From Candidatus Sphingomonas phytovorans (GTDB taxonomy: Bacteria; Pseudomonadota; Alphaproteobacteria; Sphingomonadales; Sphingomonadaceae): a stretch of 64,000 nt of DNA. Under the pieces are notes generated by a model. It ran no database searches, was not told the origin of the DNA, and saw nothing but the letters and a program-made list of their open reading frames with translations. The stretch spans positions 2,420,501 to 2,484,500 of the forward strand of contig CP119314.1 in assembly GCA_029202385.1 (NCBI GenBank). The letters run 5' to 3'. Of the stretch, positions 17,385 to 25,757 are shown piece after piece; positions within the stretch are counted from its first letter, which is position 1; the number at the start of each line of letters is the position of its first letter. Made by a program: the position numbers and the translations under genes.

Positions 17385-18302
17385 TCAGACCGGATCGTAG
17401 GAGAAGACCGACTGGCTGACGCCGAGGTCGGTGAAAGCGGGGGCCAGCGCGGGCACCGCCTGATCGAGGATCGACCGCGGCGTCCAGCCTTCGACCCGCG
17501 TGAGCGACCGGATCGGACGCGGCTGGCTGAACAGGACGATTTCGTTGCCACGCGCGGCGAATATCTGGCCCGACACGGCGGACGCCGCCGGCGCGGCGAG
17601 CGCAACGGCCAGCTGGGCGACCTGATCGGCCCTCATGCCCGCCCGCATCCTTTCGACGCGCTGCGCTGATGCCTCGTCCTTGACGGGGATGCTCGCCACC
17701 ATGCGGGTAAAGGCGAAGGGCGCGATCAGATTGGACCGGATATTCTTCGTCGCCCCCTCGATCGCGACGATGCGCGACAGCCCGGCGACGCCCATCTTGG
17801 CGGCCGCGTAATTGGCCTGGCCGAGATTGCCGATCAGGCCGGACGTCGAGCCGAAATGGACATAGCCGCCTTCCTGCTGGTCGCGGAAATGCTCCACCGT
17901 CGCGCGCGTTATATTATAGGCGCCGCGCAAGTGGACATCGAGGACCGCGTCCCAATCCTGGTCGGCCATCTTGTGGAACATGCCGTCGCGCAGGATGCCC
18001 GCCGGGTTGATGATGGCATGGAGGCCGCCAAAGGCGTCGAGCGCCTGCGCGACCATCGCCCGAACATCGGTCATCGACGCCACGTTGCCGAAATTGGCGA
18101 CCGCGTTGCCGCCGCCCCCCCGGATCTCGTCGACGACGATCGCGGCGGCGGCGTTCGATCCCTGGTCATTGCCCTTGAGATCGCTTCCCAGATCGTTGAC
18201 GATCACGCTCGCGCCTTCACGCGCGGCCAGGAGCGCGCACTCCTTGCCGATCCCGTTGCCGGCACCGGTCACAATCACGGTCTTGCCGTCAAGCACGCCC
18301 AT
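17385..18302 (-). CDS. SDR, MFE-2-like 3-hydroxyacyl-CoA dehydrogenase
   Basis: 305 residues. TGAGNGIGKE binds NAD, and VNDLGSDLKG followed by GSNAAAAIVVDEIRGGGGNAVANFG is the long insertion typical of the dehydrogenase part of peroxisomal MFE-2 (HSD17B4), which oxidises (3R)-hydroxyacyl-CoA. Catalytic Ser and Tyr-Lys lie in GSTSG and NYAAAK. The usual NNAG reads NPAG, an unusual change. The C-terminal 70 residues extend beyond a simple SDR. An AAGGAG site precedes the ATG at 18302. With the separate hydratase 2 gene at 25758 it makes a split MFE-2. Confidence 0.82.
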   Translation of the reverse strand: MGVLDGKTVIVTGAGNGIGKECALLAAREGASVIVNDLGSDLKGNDQGSNAAAAIVVDEIRGGGGNAVANFGNVASMTDVRAMVAQALDAFGGLHAIINPAGILRDGMFHKMADQDWDAVLDVHLRGAYNITRATVEHFRDQQEGGYVHFGSTSGLIGNLGQANYAAAKMGVAGLSRIVAIEGATKNIRSNLIAPFAFTRMVASIPVKDEASAQRVERMRAGMRADQVAQLAVALAAPAASAVSGQIFAARGNEIVLFSQPRPIRSLTRVEGWTPRSILDQAVPALAPAFTDLGVSQSVFSYDPV

Positions 18303-18313
18303 CCGCGTTCTCC

Positions 18314-19105
18314 TTATCTACCGTTGAATTGCGGTTGCCGCTTCTCGGCGAATGCCAGGACGCCCTCGGCATAGTCCTCGCTATAGCCGAGCCGCTGCTG
18401 CTGATCGCGCTCAAGGTCGAGCTGCTGCTCCAGCGTCAGGTCGAACGCACCGCGCATCGAACGTTTGATCGCCGCCAGCGAAAGTCCCGGCAGCGACGCC
18501 AGGCGATCGACGACGCGCGCCACCTCGATCTCGAAGGCCGCCGCCGGCACGGCCTTCCAGATCATTCCCCAATCGGCAGCGGTCGCGGCGGTGATCGGCT
18601 CACCCAGCATCGCGAACCCCAGGGCGCGCGGCAATCCAGCGAGGCGCGGCAGCAGCCAGGTGCCCCCCGCATCAGGGGCCAGCCCGATATTCACGAATGC
18701 CTGGAGGAATTTCACGTCGTCGCGCGCAATCGTCATGTCGCAGGCGAAGGCGAGGTTCGCCCCCGCGCCCGCCGCCACGCCGTTGACCGCACAGACGATC
18801 GGCTTTGGCATGCGGGTCATGCGCCGGATCAATGGCCCCCAGCGCTTCTCCAGACCAACCGCCAGGTCGAACGGCGGATCGCCCGGTGCCCGCTTCCGCT
18901 CGCTGAGATCCTGCCCCGCGCAGAAGCCGCGCCCTGCCCCCGTCAGCAGGATAACGCGAACCTCGGGATCATCGCGCGCGTCATCAAGGGCCTGGGCCAA
19001 TTCCTCGTGCATCGGGATGGTGAAGGAATTGAGGCTGTCGGGTCGATTGAGCGTGATGCGGCAGACCTTTTCCCGCTGCTCGACCAGGATGGTTTCATAT
19101 CCCAT
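18314..19105 (-). CDS. PaaG-like enoyl-CoA hydratase/isomerase
   Basis: 263-residue crotonase. APDAGGTWLLPRLAG, ADWGMIWK and the C-terminal EQQLDLERDQQQRLGYSEDY are very close to PaaG, the 1,2-epoxyphenylacetyl-CoA isomerase, including the Asp that PaaG uses. PaaG homologues also shift double bonds, so here it may be a delta3-delta2-enoyl-CoA isomerase or an oxepin-forming isomerase; no paaABCDE oxygenase is in view. Tightly spaced within the operon (9 bp after the MaoC stop). Confidence 0.82.
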   Translation of the reverse strand: MGYETILVEQREKVCRITLNRPDSLNSFTIPMHEELAQALDDARDDPEVRVILLTGAGRGFCAGQDLSERKRAPGDPPFDLAVGLEKRWGPLIRRMTRMPKPIVCAVNGVAAGAGANLAFACDMTIARDDVKFLQAFVNIGLAPDAGGTWLLPRLAGLPRALGFAMLGEPITAATAADWGMIWKAVPAAAFEIEVARVVDRLASLPGLSLAAIKRSMRGAFDLTLEQQLDLERDQQQRLGYSEDYAEGVLAFAEKRQPQFNGR

Positions 19106-19114
19106 CGCCCGACC

Positions 19115-19639
19115 TCAATAATTGCTGTCCGGCTGATCCTCGATCGCGTAACCGCGCGCCGGGATCAACGCCGAACGTTCAAAGGTACAGACGATCGTGC
19201 CGTCCTGGTTCCGCCCGGTGGTACGAACCGTGACGATCCCCTGGCCGGGGCGCGATTTGGATTCGCGGATCGAAAGCACTTCGCTCTCGGCATAGAGCGT
19301 GTCGCCGGCGAACACCGGCGCGGTGAACTTGACGTCGGTCATGCCGAGATTGGCGATCGTCTTCTGCGACACATCGCTCACGCTCATCCCGATCAACAGC
19401 GAAAGCGTGTAGGGACTGACCACCAGATTGCGCTTGAACTCGGTGCGCTTGGCATATTCAGCGTCGAAGTGAAGCGGATGCTGGTTGAGCGTCAGCAGCG
19501 TGAAGAGATGATTGTCATATTCGGTGACGGTCTTGCCGGGCCGATGCTCATAGACATCGCCGACCTTGAAATCCTCGAGATGGCGACCGAACGTCTCGCG
19601 ATAGCGGTTGGGCCCTACTTGCTTGATGCTCTTGACCAT
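19115..19639 (-). CDS. MaoC family dehydratase
   Basis: 174 residues, single hotdog domain. FKVGDVYEHRPGKTVTEYD leads into HLFTLLTLNQHPLHFDAEY, where the Asp/His pair of MaoC hydratases is expected. FAGDTLYAESEVLSIRESKSR is the typical second half. It should hydrate a trans-2-enoyl-CoA or a methylated analogue such as mesaconyl-CoA. It lies between the third acyl-CoA dehydrogenase and the PaaG-like gene, 8 to 9 bp from each, so it is co-transcribed. Confidence 0.85.
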   Translation of the reverse strand: MVKSIKQVGPNRYRETFGRHLEDFKVGDVYEHRPGKTVTEYDNHLFTLLTLNQHPLHFDAEYAKRTEFKRNLVVSPYTLSLLIGMSVSDVSQKTIANLGMTDVKFTAPVFAGDTLYAESEVLSIRESKSRPGQGIVTVRTTGRNQDGTIVCTFERSALIPARGYAIEDQPDSNY

Positions 19640-19646
19640 GACCGCC

Positions 19647-20801
19647 TCAATAGGACCGGGGCAGATCGAGCGCGTTCTGCGCCAGGAATGCCAGGATCAG
19701 GTTCGTCGAGATCGGGGCAACCTGATAGAGCCGCGTTTCCCGATATTTACGCTCGATATCGAATTCCTCGGCGAAGCCGAAGCCGCCATGCGTCTGGATA
19801 CAGGCCTCGCCAGCTGCCCAGGCGGCCTCCGATGCCAGCATCTTGGCGATATTGGCTTCCTCGCCGGCGCTGAGCCCCTGATCGAACCGGTCGGCGGCGC
19901 GCTCGACCATCAGCGAGGCGGCACGATATTGCGCATAAGCGCGGGCGATCGGGAACTGGACCCCCTGATTGGCGCCGATCGGGCGGCCGAACACATGACG
20001 GTCGCGGGCATAGCCCGACGCCTTCTCGATGAACCAGCGCGCATCGCCCAGGCATTCGGCCGCGATCAGCGTGCGCTCGGCGTTCATGCCGTCAAGGATA
20101 TAGCGGAAGCCCTTGCCTTCCTCGCCGACCAGATTGGCGGCCGGGATGCGCACATTGTCGAAGAACAACTCGGTGGTCGCGTGATTCATCATCGTGCGGA
20201 TCGGCCGGATCGTCAAACCAGCCTTCTTCGCCTCGCGCATGTCGACGAGGAAGACCGAGAGCCCTTCCCCCTTCTTCTTCACCTCCGCCGCCGCCGTGGT
20301 GCGCGCCAACAGCACCATGAAATCGCTATGCTCGGCGCGGCTGATCCAGATTTTCTGTCCGTTGATGACATAGTCGTCGCCATCGCGCACCGCGGTCGTG
20401 CGCAGCGCGAGGGTCTCGGATCCCGAGGTGGGCTCGGTGACGCCGAAAGCCTGGAGCCGGATCGCGCCGGAGGCAACATCGGGCAGCAACGCCCGCTTCT
20501 GCGCTTCGGAGCCATGCTTGAGCACGGTACCCATGACATACATCTGGGCATGGATAGCCCCGGCATTGCAGCCGCTGTGATGGACTTCCTCGAGAATCGC
20601 GCAGGCCGCGCGCAAGGGCAGGCCCGCCCCGCCATATTCTTCGGGAATGAGCGCGCCCAGGAACCCCGATCGGGTCATCGCGTCGACAAACGCGGTGGGA
20701 TAGGCGCGCGCCTGATCGAGCTCACGCCAATATTCGCCGGGAAAATCGGCGCAGAGCGCGCGGACCGAACCGCGGATCGCCTCCAGATCGTCTTCGTTCA
20801 T
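19647..20801 (-). CDS. Acyl-CoA dehydrogenase (CaiA-like)
   Basis: 384 residues. ALIPEEYGGAGL, AFGVTEPTSGSET (FAD and substrate loop), INGQKIWISRAEHSD and RHVFGRPIGANQGVQFPIA are family signatures; QTHGGFGFAEEFDIERKYRE closes the helical domain. Where many members have an EGT motif with the catalytic Glu this protein has YQVAPIST, so the base must lie elsewhere. It would oxidise an acyl-CoA with FAD. The ATG at 20801 has a GAGGGG site. It follows the other two dehydrogenase genes and may act on a later intermediate. Confidence 0.85.
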   Translation of the reverse strand: MNEDDLEAIRGSVRALCADFPGEYWRELDQARAYPTAFVDAMTRSGFLGALIPEEYGGAGLPLRAACAILEEVHHSGCNAGAIHAQMYVMGTVLKHGSEAQKRALLPDVASGAIRLQAFGVTEPTSGSETLALRTTAVRDGDDYVINGQKIWISRAEHSDFMVLLARTTAAAEVKKKGEGLSVFLVDMREAKKAGLTIRPIRTMMNHATTELFFDNVRIPAANLVGEEGKGFRYILDGMNAERTLIAAECLGDARWFIEKASGYARDRHVFGRPIGANQGVQFPIARAYAQYRAASLMVERAADRFDQGLSAGEEANIAKMLASEAAWAAGEACIQTHGGFGFAEEFDIERKYRETRLYQVAPISTNLILAFLAQNALDLPRSY

Positions 20802-20817
20802 CACGCCCCTCAATCCC

Positions 20818-21831
20818 TCACAATGCGGATGGCATGTCGAGCAACCGCTCGCGCTGCCGGCGCAGGTCACCGCCAAGCTGGTCGAGCAGATGCGCGCGCT
20901 TGAGATAATGGTGTGCGTCGGCCTCCGACGTAAAGCCGATTGCACCATGTACCTGGATATTGGACGCGCCATTCTTGAGCGCCGCATCGGTCGCGACGAT
21001 CTTGGCCGACGTCGCCATGAACGCGCTGTCCTCGCGGCCCAGGGCAAATGCGAGCGAGGCGAATGCGGTCAGGCTCCAGGCGGCCTCGGTGCGAATCGCC
21101 ATCTCCGCACAGCGATGCTTGACCGCCTGGAAGCTGCCGATCGGTTTGCCGAACTGTTCGCGGACCTTGGCATAGTCGACCGCCATGTCGCGGGCGCCTT
21201 CGGCGGTGCCGGCGGCGAGGGCCGCGATCAAGAGCCGCGCACGATCGTGGATCGCGTCATCCGCAGCACTGAGATAGGCAAGCGGTTGCGCACCGGATAA
21301 AGTCCCGCGCTCGAGCGAGACCAGGGCGTCGGTCGACCGGACCGGCTCGATGGTGAAGTCGTCGCGCCGAAACAGGGCGGCCCCGTCCTCGTCCCACGCG
21401 ACGATCAGTTCGGCCCCTTTCGCCTCGATCAGGTGGAACACGCCGGTGCCGGCCCGGAGATCTGCCGGTCCACGCTGGTTCGCGAGACCCGCCCGCATCG
21501 TCCCGGCAAGCAGTTCCGGCGCCGCGAGCAACCCCGCCGCGCTGGCGACCCGCGCGGCGAGGGTCAGCGCGAGGATCGCGGGCGAGATCAGATGCCGCCC
21601 ATATTCGCGAAAGGCGAGGACCTCCTCCGCCGAGCTGAGGCCGGCCCCGCCCTGGGCCTCGGCAATGCCCAGCCCCAGAAAGCCAAGCTCACCCAGCCGC
21701 GGCCAGAGCGCGGCGTCGGGATTGCCCACTTCGCCATGGGCGCGCAGCCGATCGACCGGCGCCTCGCCGACGAGAAACTCCTTCACGGCATCGACGATGG
21801 CCGTCTGCTCGTCATTGGGTAGCAAATCCAT
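20818..21831 (-). CDS. Acyl-CoA dehydrogenase, small-subunit type
   Basis: 337 residues, shorter than a complete enzyme (about 380). LGFLGLGIAEAQGGAGLSS and REQFGKPIGSFQAVKHRCAEM are recognisable, while the central FAD-contact segment is degenerate. This is the pattern of the smaller partner in heteromeric acyl-CoA dehydrogenases known from steroid side-chain degradation (FadE/ChsE pairs). The start lies 5 bp after the stop of the 386-residue gene at 21837, which should be its partner. The pairing is inferred. Confidence 0.8.
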   Translation of the reverse strand: MDLLPNDEQTAIVDAVKEFLVGEAPVDRLRAHGEVGNPDAALWPRLGELGFLGLGIAEAQGGAGLSSAEEVLAFREYGRHLISPAILALTLAARVASAAGLLAAPELLAGTMRAGLANQRGPADLRAGTGVFHLIEAKGAELIVAWDEDGAALFRRDDFTIEPVRSTDALVSLERGTLSGAQPLAYLSAADDAIHDRARLLIAALAAGTAEGARDMAVDYAKVREQFGKPIGSFQAVKHRCAEMAIRTEAAWSLTAFASLAFALGREDSAFMATSAKIVATDAALKNGASNIQVHGAIGFTSEADAHHYLKRAHLLDQLGGDLRRQRERLLDMPSAL

Positions 21832-21836
21832 CGCCG

Positions 21837-22997
21837 TCAGCCCCGCGGTAGGCCGAGCACTCGCTCGCCAATGATGTTGCGCTGCACTTCCGCGGTGCCT
21901 GCCGCGATCGTGATCGAATAGGAACGCAGGTAATAGAAGACCCGGTCGTCATCCTCCGGATTTTCGAGCGCATCGGGACCGATGATGTCGAGCGCGAGGC
22001 GGCGCGCGCGCTGCTGCACCTCGCCCACCATCGCGCGCATCAGCGACGCCTCCGATCCCTGGATACCAGCCTGGGCGCGCGACACGACCATATAGGTCAT
22101 CGCCCGCGCAGCGGCCATGTCAGCGCGCAACTGCGCCAGGCGCGAACCGATCTCATCTTTCGACAAGGGCGAATTGCCCCCGAACCTGGCCCGCGCCTCC
22201 TCGATCATGCGCTCGACCAGCACCGCATAGCGGATCTGATCCTTGATCTGGGCGGTGCCGCGCTCGAAACCGAGCGTCGACATCGCGACCTTCCAGCCGT
22301 CATTGAGATCGCCGACCACGTTGGACAGCGGGATGCGGACGTCGTCGTAAAAGACCTGGACGAAATGCTGGTGATGCGGTGCGGTCATGATGTTGATCGG
22401 CCGCAGATCCATGCCGGGGGTGGTCATGTCGCAAATGACCCAGCTGATCCCCTTGTGCTTCGGCGCATCCGGATCGGTGCGGACAAGCAACTCCTGGAAG
22501 TCGGCGAGATGGCCATGGCTGGTCCATATCTTCGACCCGTTGACGACGAGGTGATCGCCGTCGATCTCCGCTTTGGTGCGCAGGCTCCCGAGATCCGATC
22601 CCGCATTGGGCTCCGAGAATCCCTGGCACCAGACCGTTTCGCCCTTGAGCAGACGTGGCAGATGATATGCCTTTTGCTCCTCGCTACCCTTAGCGATCAA
22701 GGTCGGCCCGGCGTGATTGAGCCCGACAAAGCAGAGATGATTGTCGGGCGCCTCGGCGCGGGCATATTCCTCGAACCAGATGAGCTGCCGGGTCAGCGAA
22801 AGACCAAGGCCGCCATATTCGACCGGCCAGGACACACCGGCCCAGCCACCCTCATATTGCTTGCGCTGCCAGGCAAGGTCATATTCCCGCAGCTCCCGGC
22901 CTTCGTGCGGACGCGGTTCGCGCGTCACATTGGCCATTAGCCAGGCCCGGGCATCTTCGCGAAATTGCCGATCCTCGGCTGTGAAATCGAGATCCAT
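21837..22997 (-). CDS. Acyl-CoA dehydrogenase, large-subunit type
   Basis: 386 residues. SWPVEYGGLGLS, QGFSEPNAGSDLGSL and VNGSKIWTSHGHLADF are FAD/substrate signatures; the C terminus IAAGTAEVQRNIIGERVLGLPRG is typical of FadE-type subunits. The usual Glu before the GT dipeptide is Ala. Followed 5 bp later by a short dehydrogenase gene, so a heteromeric enzyme is likely. A 204-bp gap separates it from the lactonase gene upstream, the largest gap in the operon; an internal promoter could lie there. Confidence 0.87.
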   Translation of the reverse strand: MDLDFTAEDRQFREDARAWLMANVTREPRPHEGRELREYDLAWQRKQYEGGWAGVSWPVEYGGLGLSLTRQLIWFEEYARAEAPDNHLCFVGLNHAGPTLIAKGSEEQKAYHLPRLLKGETVWCQGFSEPNAGSDLGSLRTKAEIDGDHLVVNGSKIWTSHGHLADFQELLVRTDPDAPKHKGISWVICDMTTPGMDLRPINIMTAPHHQHFVQVFYDDVRIPLSNVVGDLNDGWKVAMSTLGFERGTAQIKDQIRYAVLVERMIEEARARFGGNSPLSKDEIGSRLAQLRADMAAARAMTYMVVSRAQAGIQGSEASLMRAMVGEVQQRARRLALDIIGPDALENPEDDDRVFYYLRSYSITIAAGTAEVQRNIIGERVLGLPRG

Positions 22998-23201
22998 CGC
23001 CCCGTTCTTTTATTGCGGCGAAATCGCCTGATGGGATGATCTAGACAGCGGGGGACCGGCCGAACAAAGTCGCTTTCACGAGGCTTTTAGCCCCAGTCCT
23101 CCAGAATGACGCGGGTGCGGTTGGCGACACCCGCGGGTCGCGGCGTTCCCTTACGCTACGGCAATGCGGCGGAACGGGGCGACGGAACGGGTACGCCGCC
23201 G

Positions 23202-24020
23202 CTAGAGATAGGGAAGCGGCGCGAGCTTGAAGTTCTGCCACGCTTCGGGATCGTGCGAATAGAAAATCTCGGCATCGCGGGCGCGCGCCAGATCGCGCAG
23301 GCGGCCAAGCGAATCATAGGCCTGGCGCGGGTTCACGTGCGAGCTCGAGATCGCCATATGGTCCAGGCTGCGCTTGGCGTAACAGGCATCGCCGCTGAAC
23401 AGCATCGGCCGCCGACCGGCAAGCTCGACCAGCAGGCTGTAATGGCCCGGCGTATGGCCTGGCGTCTCGATCAGATGGATTCCCTTGGCAATTTCCTGGT
23501 CGCCCAGCAGCAGCTCAAAACTGTCCGTGAATATCTCGTCGGCGGCATCGTCATAGCTAGGCGCACCGACATCAGCCAGAACCGGCGGGTGGAATGCGTC
23601 GGGGAGGAAGCTCATGTCGGTATAGCCGCGCGCTTCGAAGGGCTCGGGATCGAGCGCCGCTTCGAGCTCCAGCTTGTGGCAGATCGTCTTGGCGCAGGTG
23701 CAGTGCTTGTTCCCGCCGCAATGGTCGAGATGGTAGTGCGAGTTGATCACATAGTTGATGTCGCTCGGCTTCAATCCCAGCAGATCGAGCTGGCCGGGCA
23801 CCGTCTGCCGCGCGGTCTGGCCGGTGCGGCCGGGCGACAGATTGTCGAACGTCTCTTTGTCGAAGCCGGTATCGAACAGATAAAGCCCGTCGGCATGGTC
23901 GATGAGCGCGCCGTAGACGGGGAAGCGGATCGTCCCGCTCGGCCCCAGATTCCAGAACATCTGGAAACCGTCGAGCGTGAGCGTGCCGAAATCGAGCAGA
24001 TAGACCTTTGTTTCCTTCAT
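23202..24020 (-). CDS. Metallo-beta-lactamase fold hydrolase, N-acyl-homoserine-lactonase-like
   Basis: 272 residues. SHYHLDHCGG (residues 94-103) is the HxHxDH zinc motif; further ligands are in ETPGHTPGH, SGDACY and YSHDPE. The overall pattern (LDTGF, then HYHLDH) is that of AttM/AiiA-type lactonases. In this operon it more likely opens a lactone made during degradation than quenches quorum signals, but both are possible. The start at 24020 with GAGAGGG is preferred over an upstream in-frame codon at 24083 that lies in the preceding gene. Confidence 0.83.
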   Translation of the reverse strand: MKETKVYLLDFGTLTLDGFQMFWNLGPSGTIRFPVYGALIDHADGLYLFDTGFDKETFDNLSPGRTGQTARQTVPGQLDLLGLKPSDINYVINSHYHLDHCGGNKHCTCAKTICHKLELEAALDPEPFEARGYTDMSFLPDAFHPPVLADVGAPSYDDAADEIFTDSFELLLGDQEIAKGIHLIETPGHTPGHYSLLVELAGRRPMLFSGDACYAKRSLDHMAISSSHVNPRQAYDSLGRLRDLARARDAEIFYSHDPEAWQNFKLAPLPYL

Positions 24021-24052
24021 CAATCCCTCTCCCGCCCTGCCTTCTTCGTGGC

Positions 24053-25195
24053 TCAGGCCTTCTCCAGAATATGGATCGCGCACGCGGTGCCGAGACCGAC
24101 GACGTGCGTCATGCCGATCCGCGCGCCCGCGACCTGACGGGCGCCGGCTTCCCCGCGCAGATGCGTCGCGACCTCGTAGATATTGGCGATGCCGGTGGCC
24201 CCGAGTGGATGCCCCTTGGACAGGAGGCCGCCCGAGACATTGACCGGAATCCGGCCGCCCAGCGCCGTCTCGCCTGCGTCGATCAGCCGACCGCCCTCAC
24301 CATCGCGGCACAATCCGAGATTCTCGTAATGGACGAGTTCGGCGGTGGCGAAGCAGTCATGAAGCTCGATCAGGTCGATATCGTCGGGACCAAGGCCGGC
24401 CATGTCATAGGCCTGGCGCGCCGCGAGCCGGGTCGCGCTGTTGACGTCGGGCATCGCCAGATTGCGTTCGCTATAGGGATCGCTGGTCAACGCCGAGGCA
24501 CGTACCTTGACCGCGCGGTCCATCAGTCCGAGCTCGCGTGCCTTCCTTTCCGACACGAGGATCGCCGCGGCCGATCCATCGACATTGGCCGAACACATCA
24601 ACTTGGTGTTGGGATAAGCGATCATCTCCGCTTCCATCACCATCTCGAGCGGCGTCTCCTTGCGGTACATCGCCTTCGGATTGAGCGTCGAATGATGGTG
24701 GTTCTTGACCGAGATCTTCGCGAACTGCTCGAAAGTCGTGCCGTATTGGCGCATGTGCTCCATGCCGACATGCGAGAACACCGCGGGCATGGTGCCCGAC
24801 CCGATCAGCCCCTCCGGGGGCACCGGTTCGAATCCCGCCGGACGCCGCACCAGCATGCCGCGCGGCATCTTCTCGACGCCGACGCACAGGACCAGGTCGT
24901 GGATGCCGGCCTTGATCGCCGCCCAGCCCTCGCGAAACGCCGTCGCACCGGTCGCACAGGCATTGGTGCAGTTGACCACGGGGATGCCCGTCTGCCCGAT
25001 CAGCGCGAGAATCTTCTGACCGGTCATGCCCTCGCCGAGATTGCCGCAGTAAAGCGCCTGCATGTCGCTGATCGCGAGGCCGCAATCATCGAGCGCGAGC
25101 AGCGCCGCTTCGGCGCCGATCTCCGGCACGCCGAGGTCGTCGAACCGCCCGAAGCGGATCATGTCGGTCCCGACGATATAGACATTGTCGGCCAT
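24053..25195 (-). CDS. SCP-x-type thiolase (lipid-transfer protein family)
   Basis: 380 residues. The nucleophilic Cys is at about 80 in CTNACATGATAF, followed by ELHDCFATAEL (the SCP-x HDCF motif) and KGHPLGATG. Such thiolases cleave 3-ketoacyl-CoAs with branched or bulky chains. The ATG overlaps the stop of the DUF35 gene (TGATG), and DUF35 proteins are known partners of this family. Both probably form one complex in the cytosol. Confidence 0.88.
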   Translation of the reverse strand: MADNVYIVGTDMIRFGRFDDLGVPEIGAEAALLALDDCGLAISDMQALYCGNLGEGMTGQKILALIGQTGIPVVNCTNACATGATAFREGWAAIKAGIHDLVLCVGVEKMPRGMLVRRPAGFEPVPPEGLIGSGTMPAVFSHVGMEHMRQYGTTFEQFAKISVKNHHHSTLNPKAMYRKETPLEMVMEAEMIAYPNTKLMCSANVDGSAAAILVSERKARELGLMDRAVKVRASALTSDPYSERNLAMPDVNSATRLAARQAYDMAGLGPDDIDLIELHDCFATAELVHYENLGLCRDGEGGRLIDAGETALGGRIPVNVSGGLLSKGHPLGATGIANIYEVATHLRGEAGARQVAGARIGMTHVVGLGTACAIHILEKA

Positions 25196-25659
25196 CACGC
25201 TTCTCCCTCACTGGCCGGCACGAAGAAATGGGCGACGAACCCTTCGCCCTGCTCGCCGATCGCCTCTTCCGCCCCGCGAAAGATGACCCGTACCGGCAGG
25301 CCGAACGGGATCCTGGCCGGATCGGGATCGATGCCGACCAGATTGCCCTTGATCGTGCCGCCCTCGTCGAGATCGACGATGGCAGCGACGAACGGCACCT
25401 TGATGTGCGGGTAGCTGCGATAGACGACGGTGTAATTGTAGAGCTTGCCGGTTGCGCCCAGCCTGATCGATTCGAGCCCGTCGCGCGCGAAACAACGACC
25501 GCAGCTCGTTCGGGCGCCGGTATAGACCGTGCCGCAGGCGGCACAGCGGCTGCCTTCCAGCCAGGCCGACCCGTCGTCGCCAATATGCGTATAGAGAGTC
25601 GCGCCCTGCCGGCCGCGCGCGTCGATGCTGTCCATAACCGAATAGGTGTCCATTTTCAT
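25195..25659 (-). CDS. Zn-ribbon and OB-fold (DUF35) partner protein
   Basis: 154 residues. A rubredoxin-like zinc ribbon with Cys at about 39, 42, 53 and 56 (CAAC...CGRC) precedes an OB-fold (GKLYNYTVVYRSYPHIKVPFV, GLPVRVIFRG). DUF35 proteins bind acyl-CoA and assist SCP-x thiolases or aldolases. Translational coupling to the downstream thiolase supports that. ATG at 25659 is chosen; a nearby ATG at 25653 is an alternative. Confidence 0.85.
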   Translation of the reverse strand: MKMDTYSVMDSIDARGRQGATLYTHIGDDGSAWLEGSRCAACGTVYTGARTSCGRCFARDGLESIRLGATGKLYNYTVVYRSYPHIKVPFVAAIVDLDEGGTIKGNLVGIDPDPARIPFGLPVRVIFRGAEEAIGEQGEGFVAHFFVPASEGEA

Positions 25660-25757
25660 GCAATTCCGCAATGGCGTTCGCTAGGGCGCGATGACGCCCG
25701 GTCCAAGGCGCGCGTTCGAGGCGATTTGGGGCTCAGCGCCCTAGATGGCCCACGGGC

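Noticed and set aside
16610..17419. Long opposite-strand open frames across most genes
   Set aside because: High GC creates long antisense frames; the true genes have clear families and ribosome sites.
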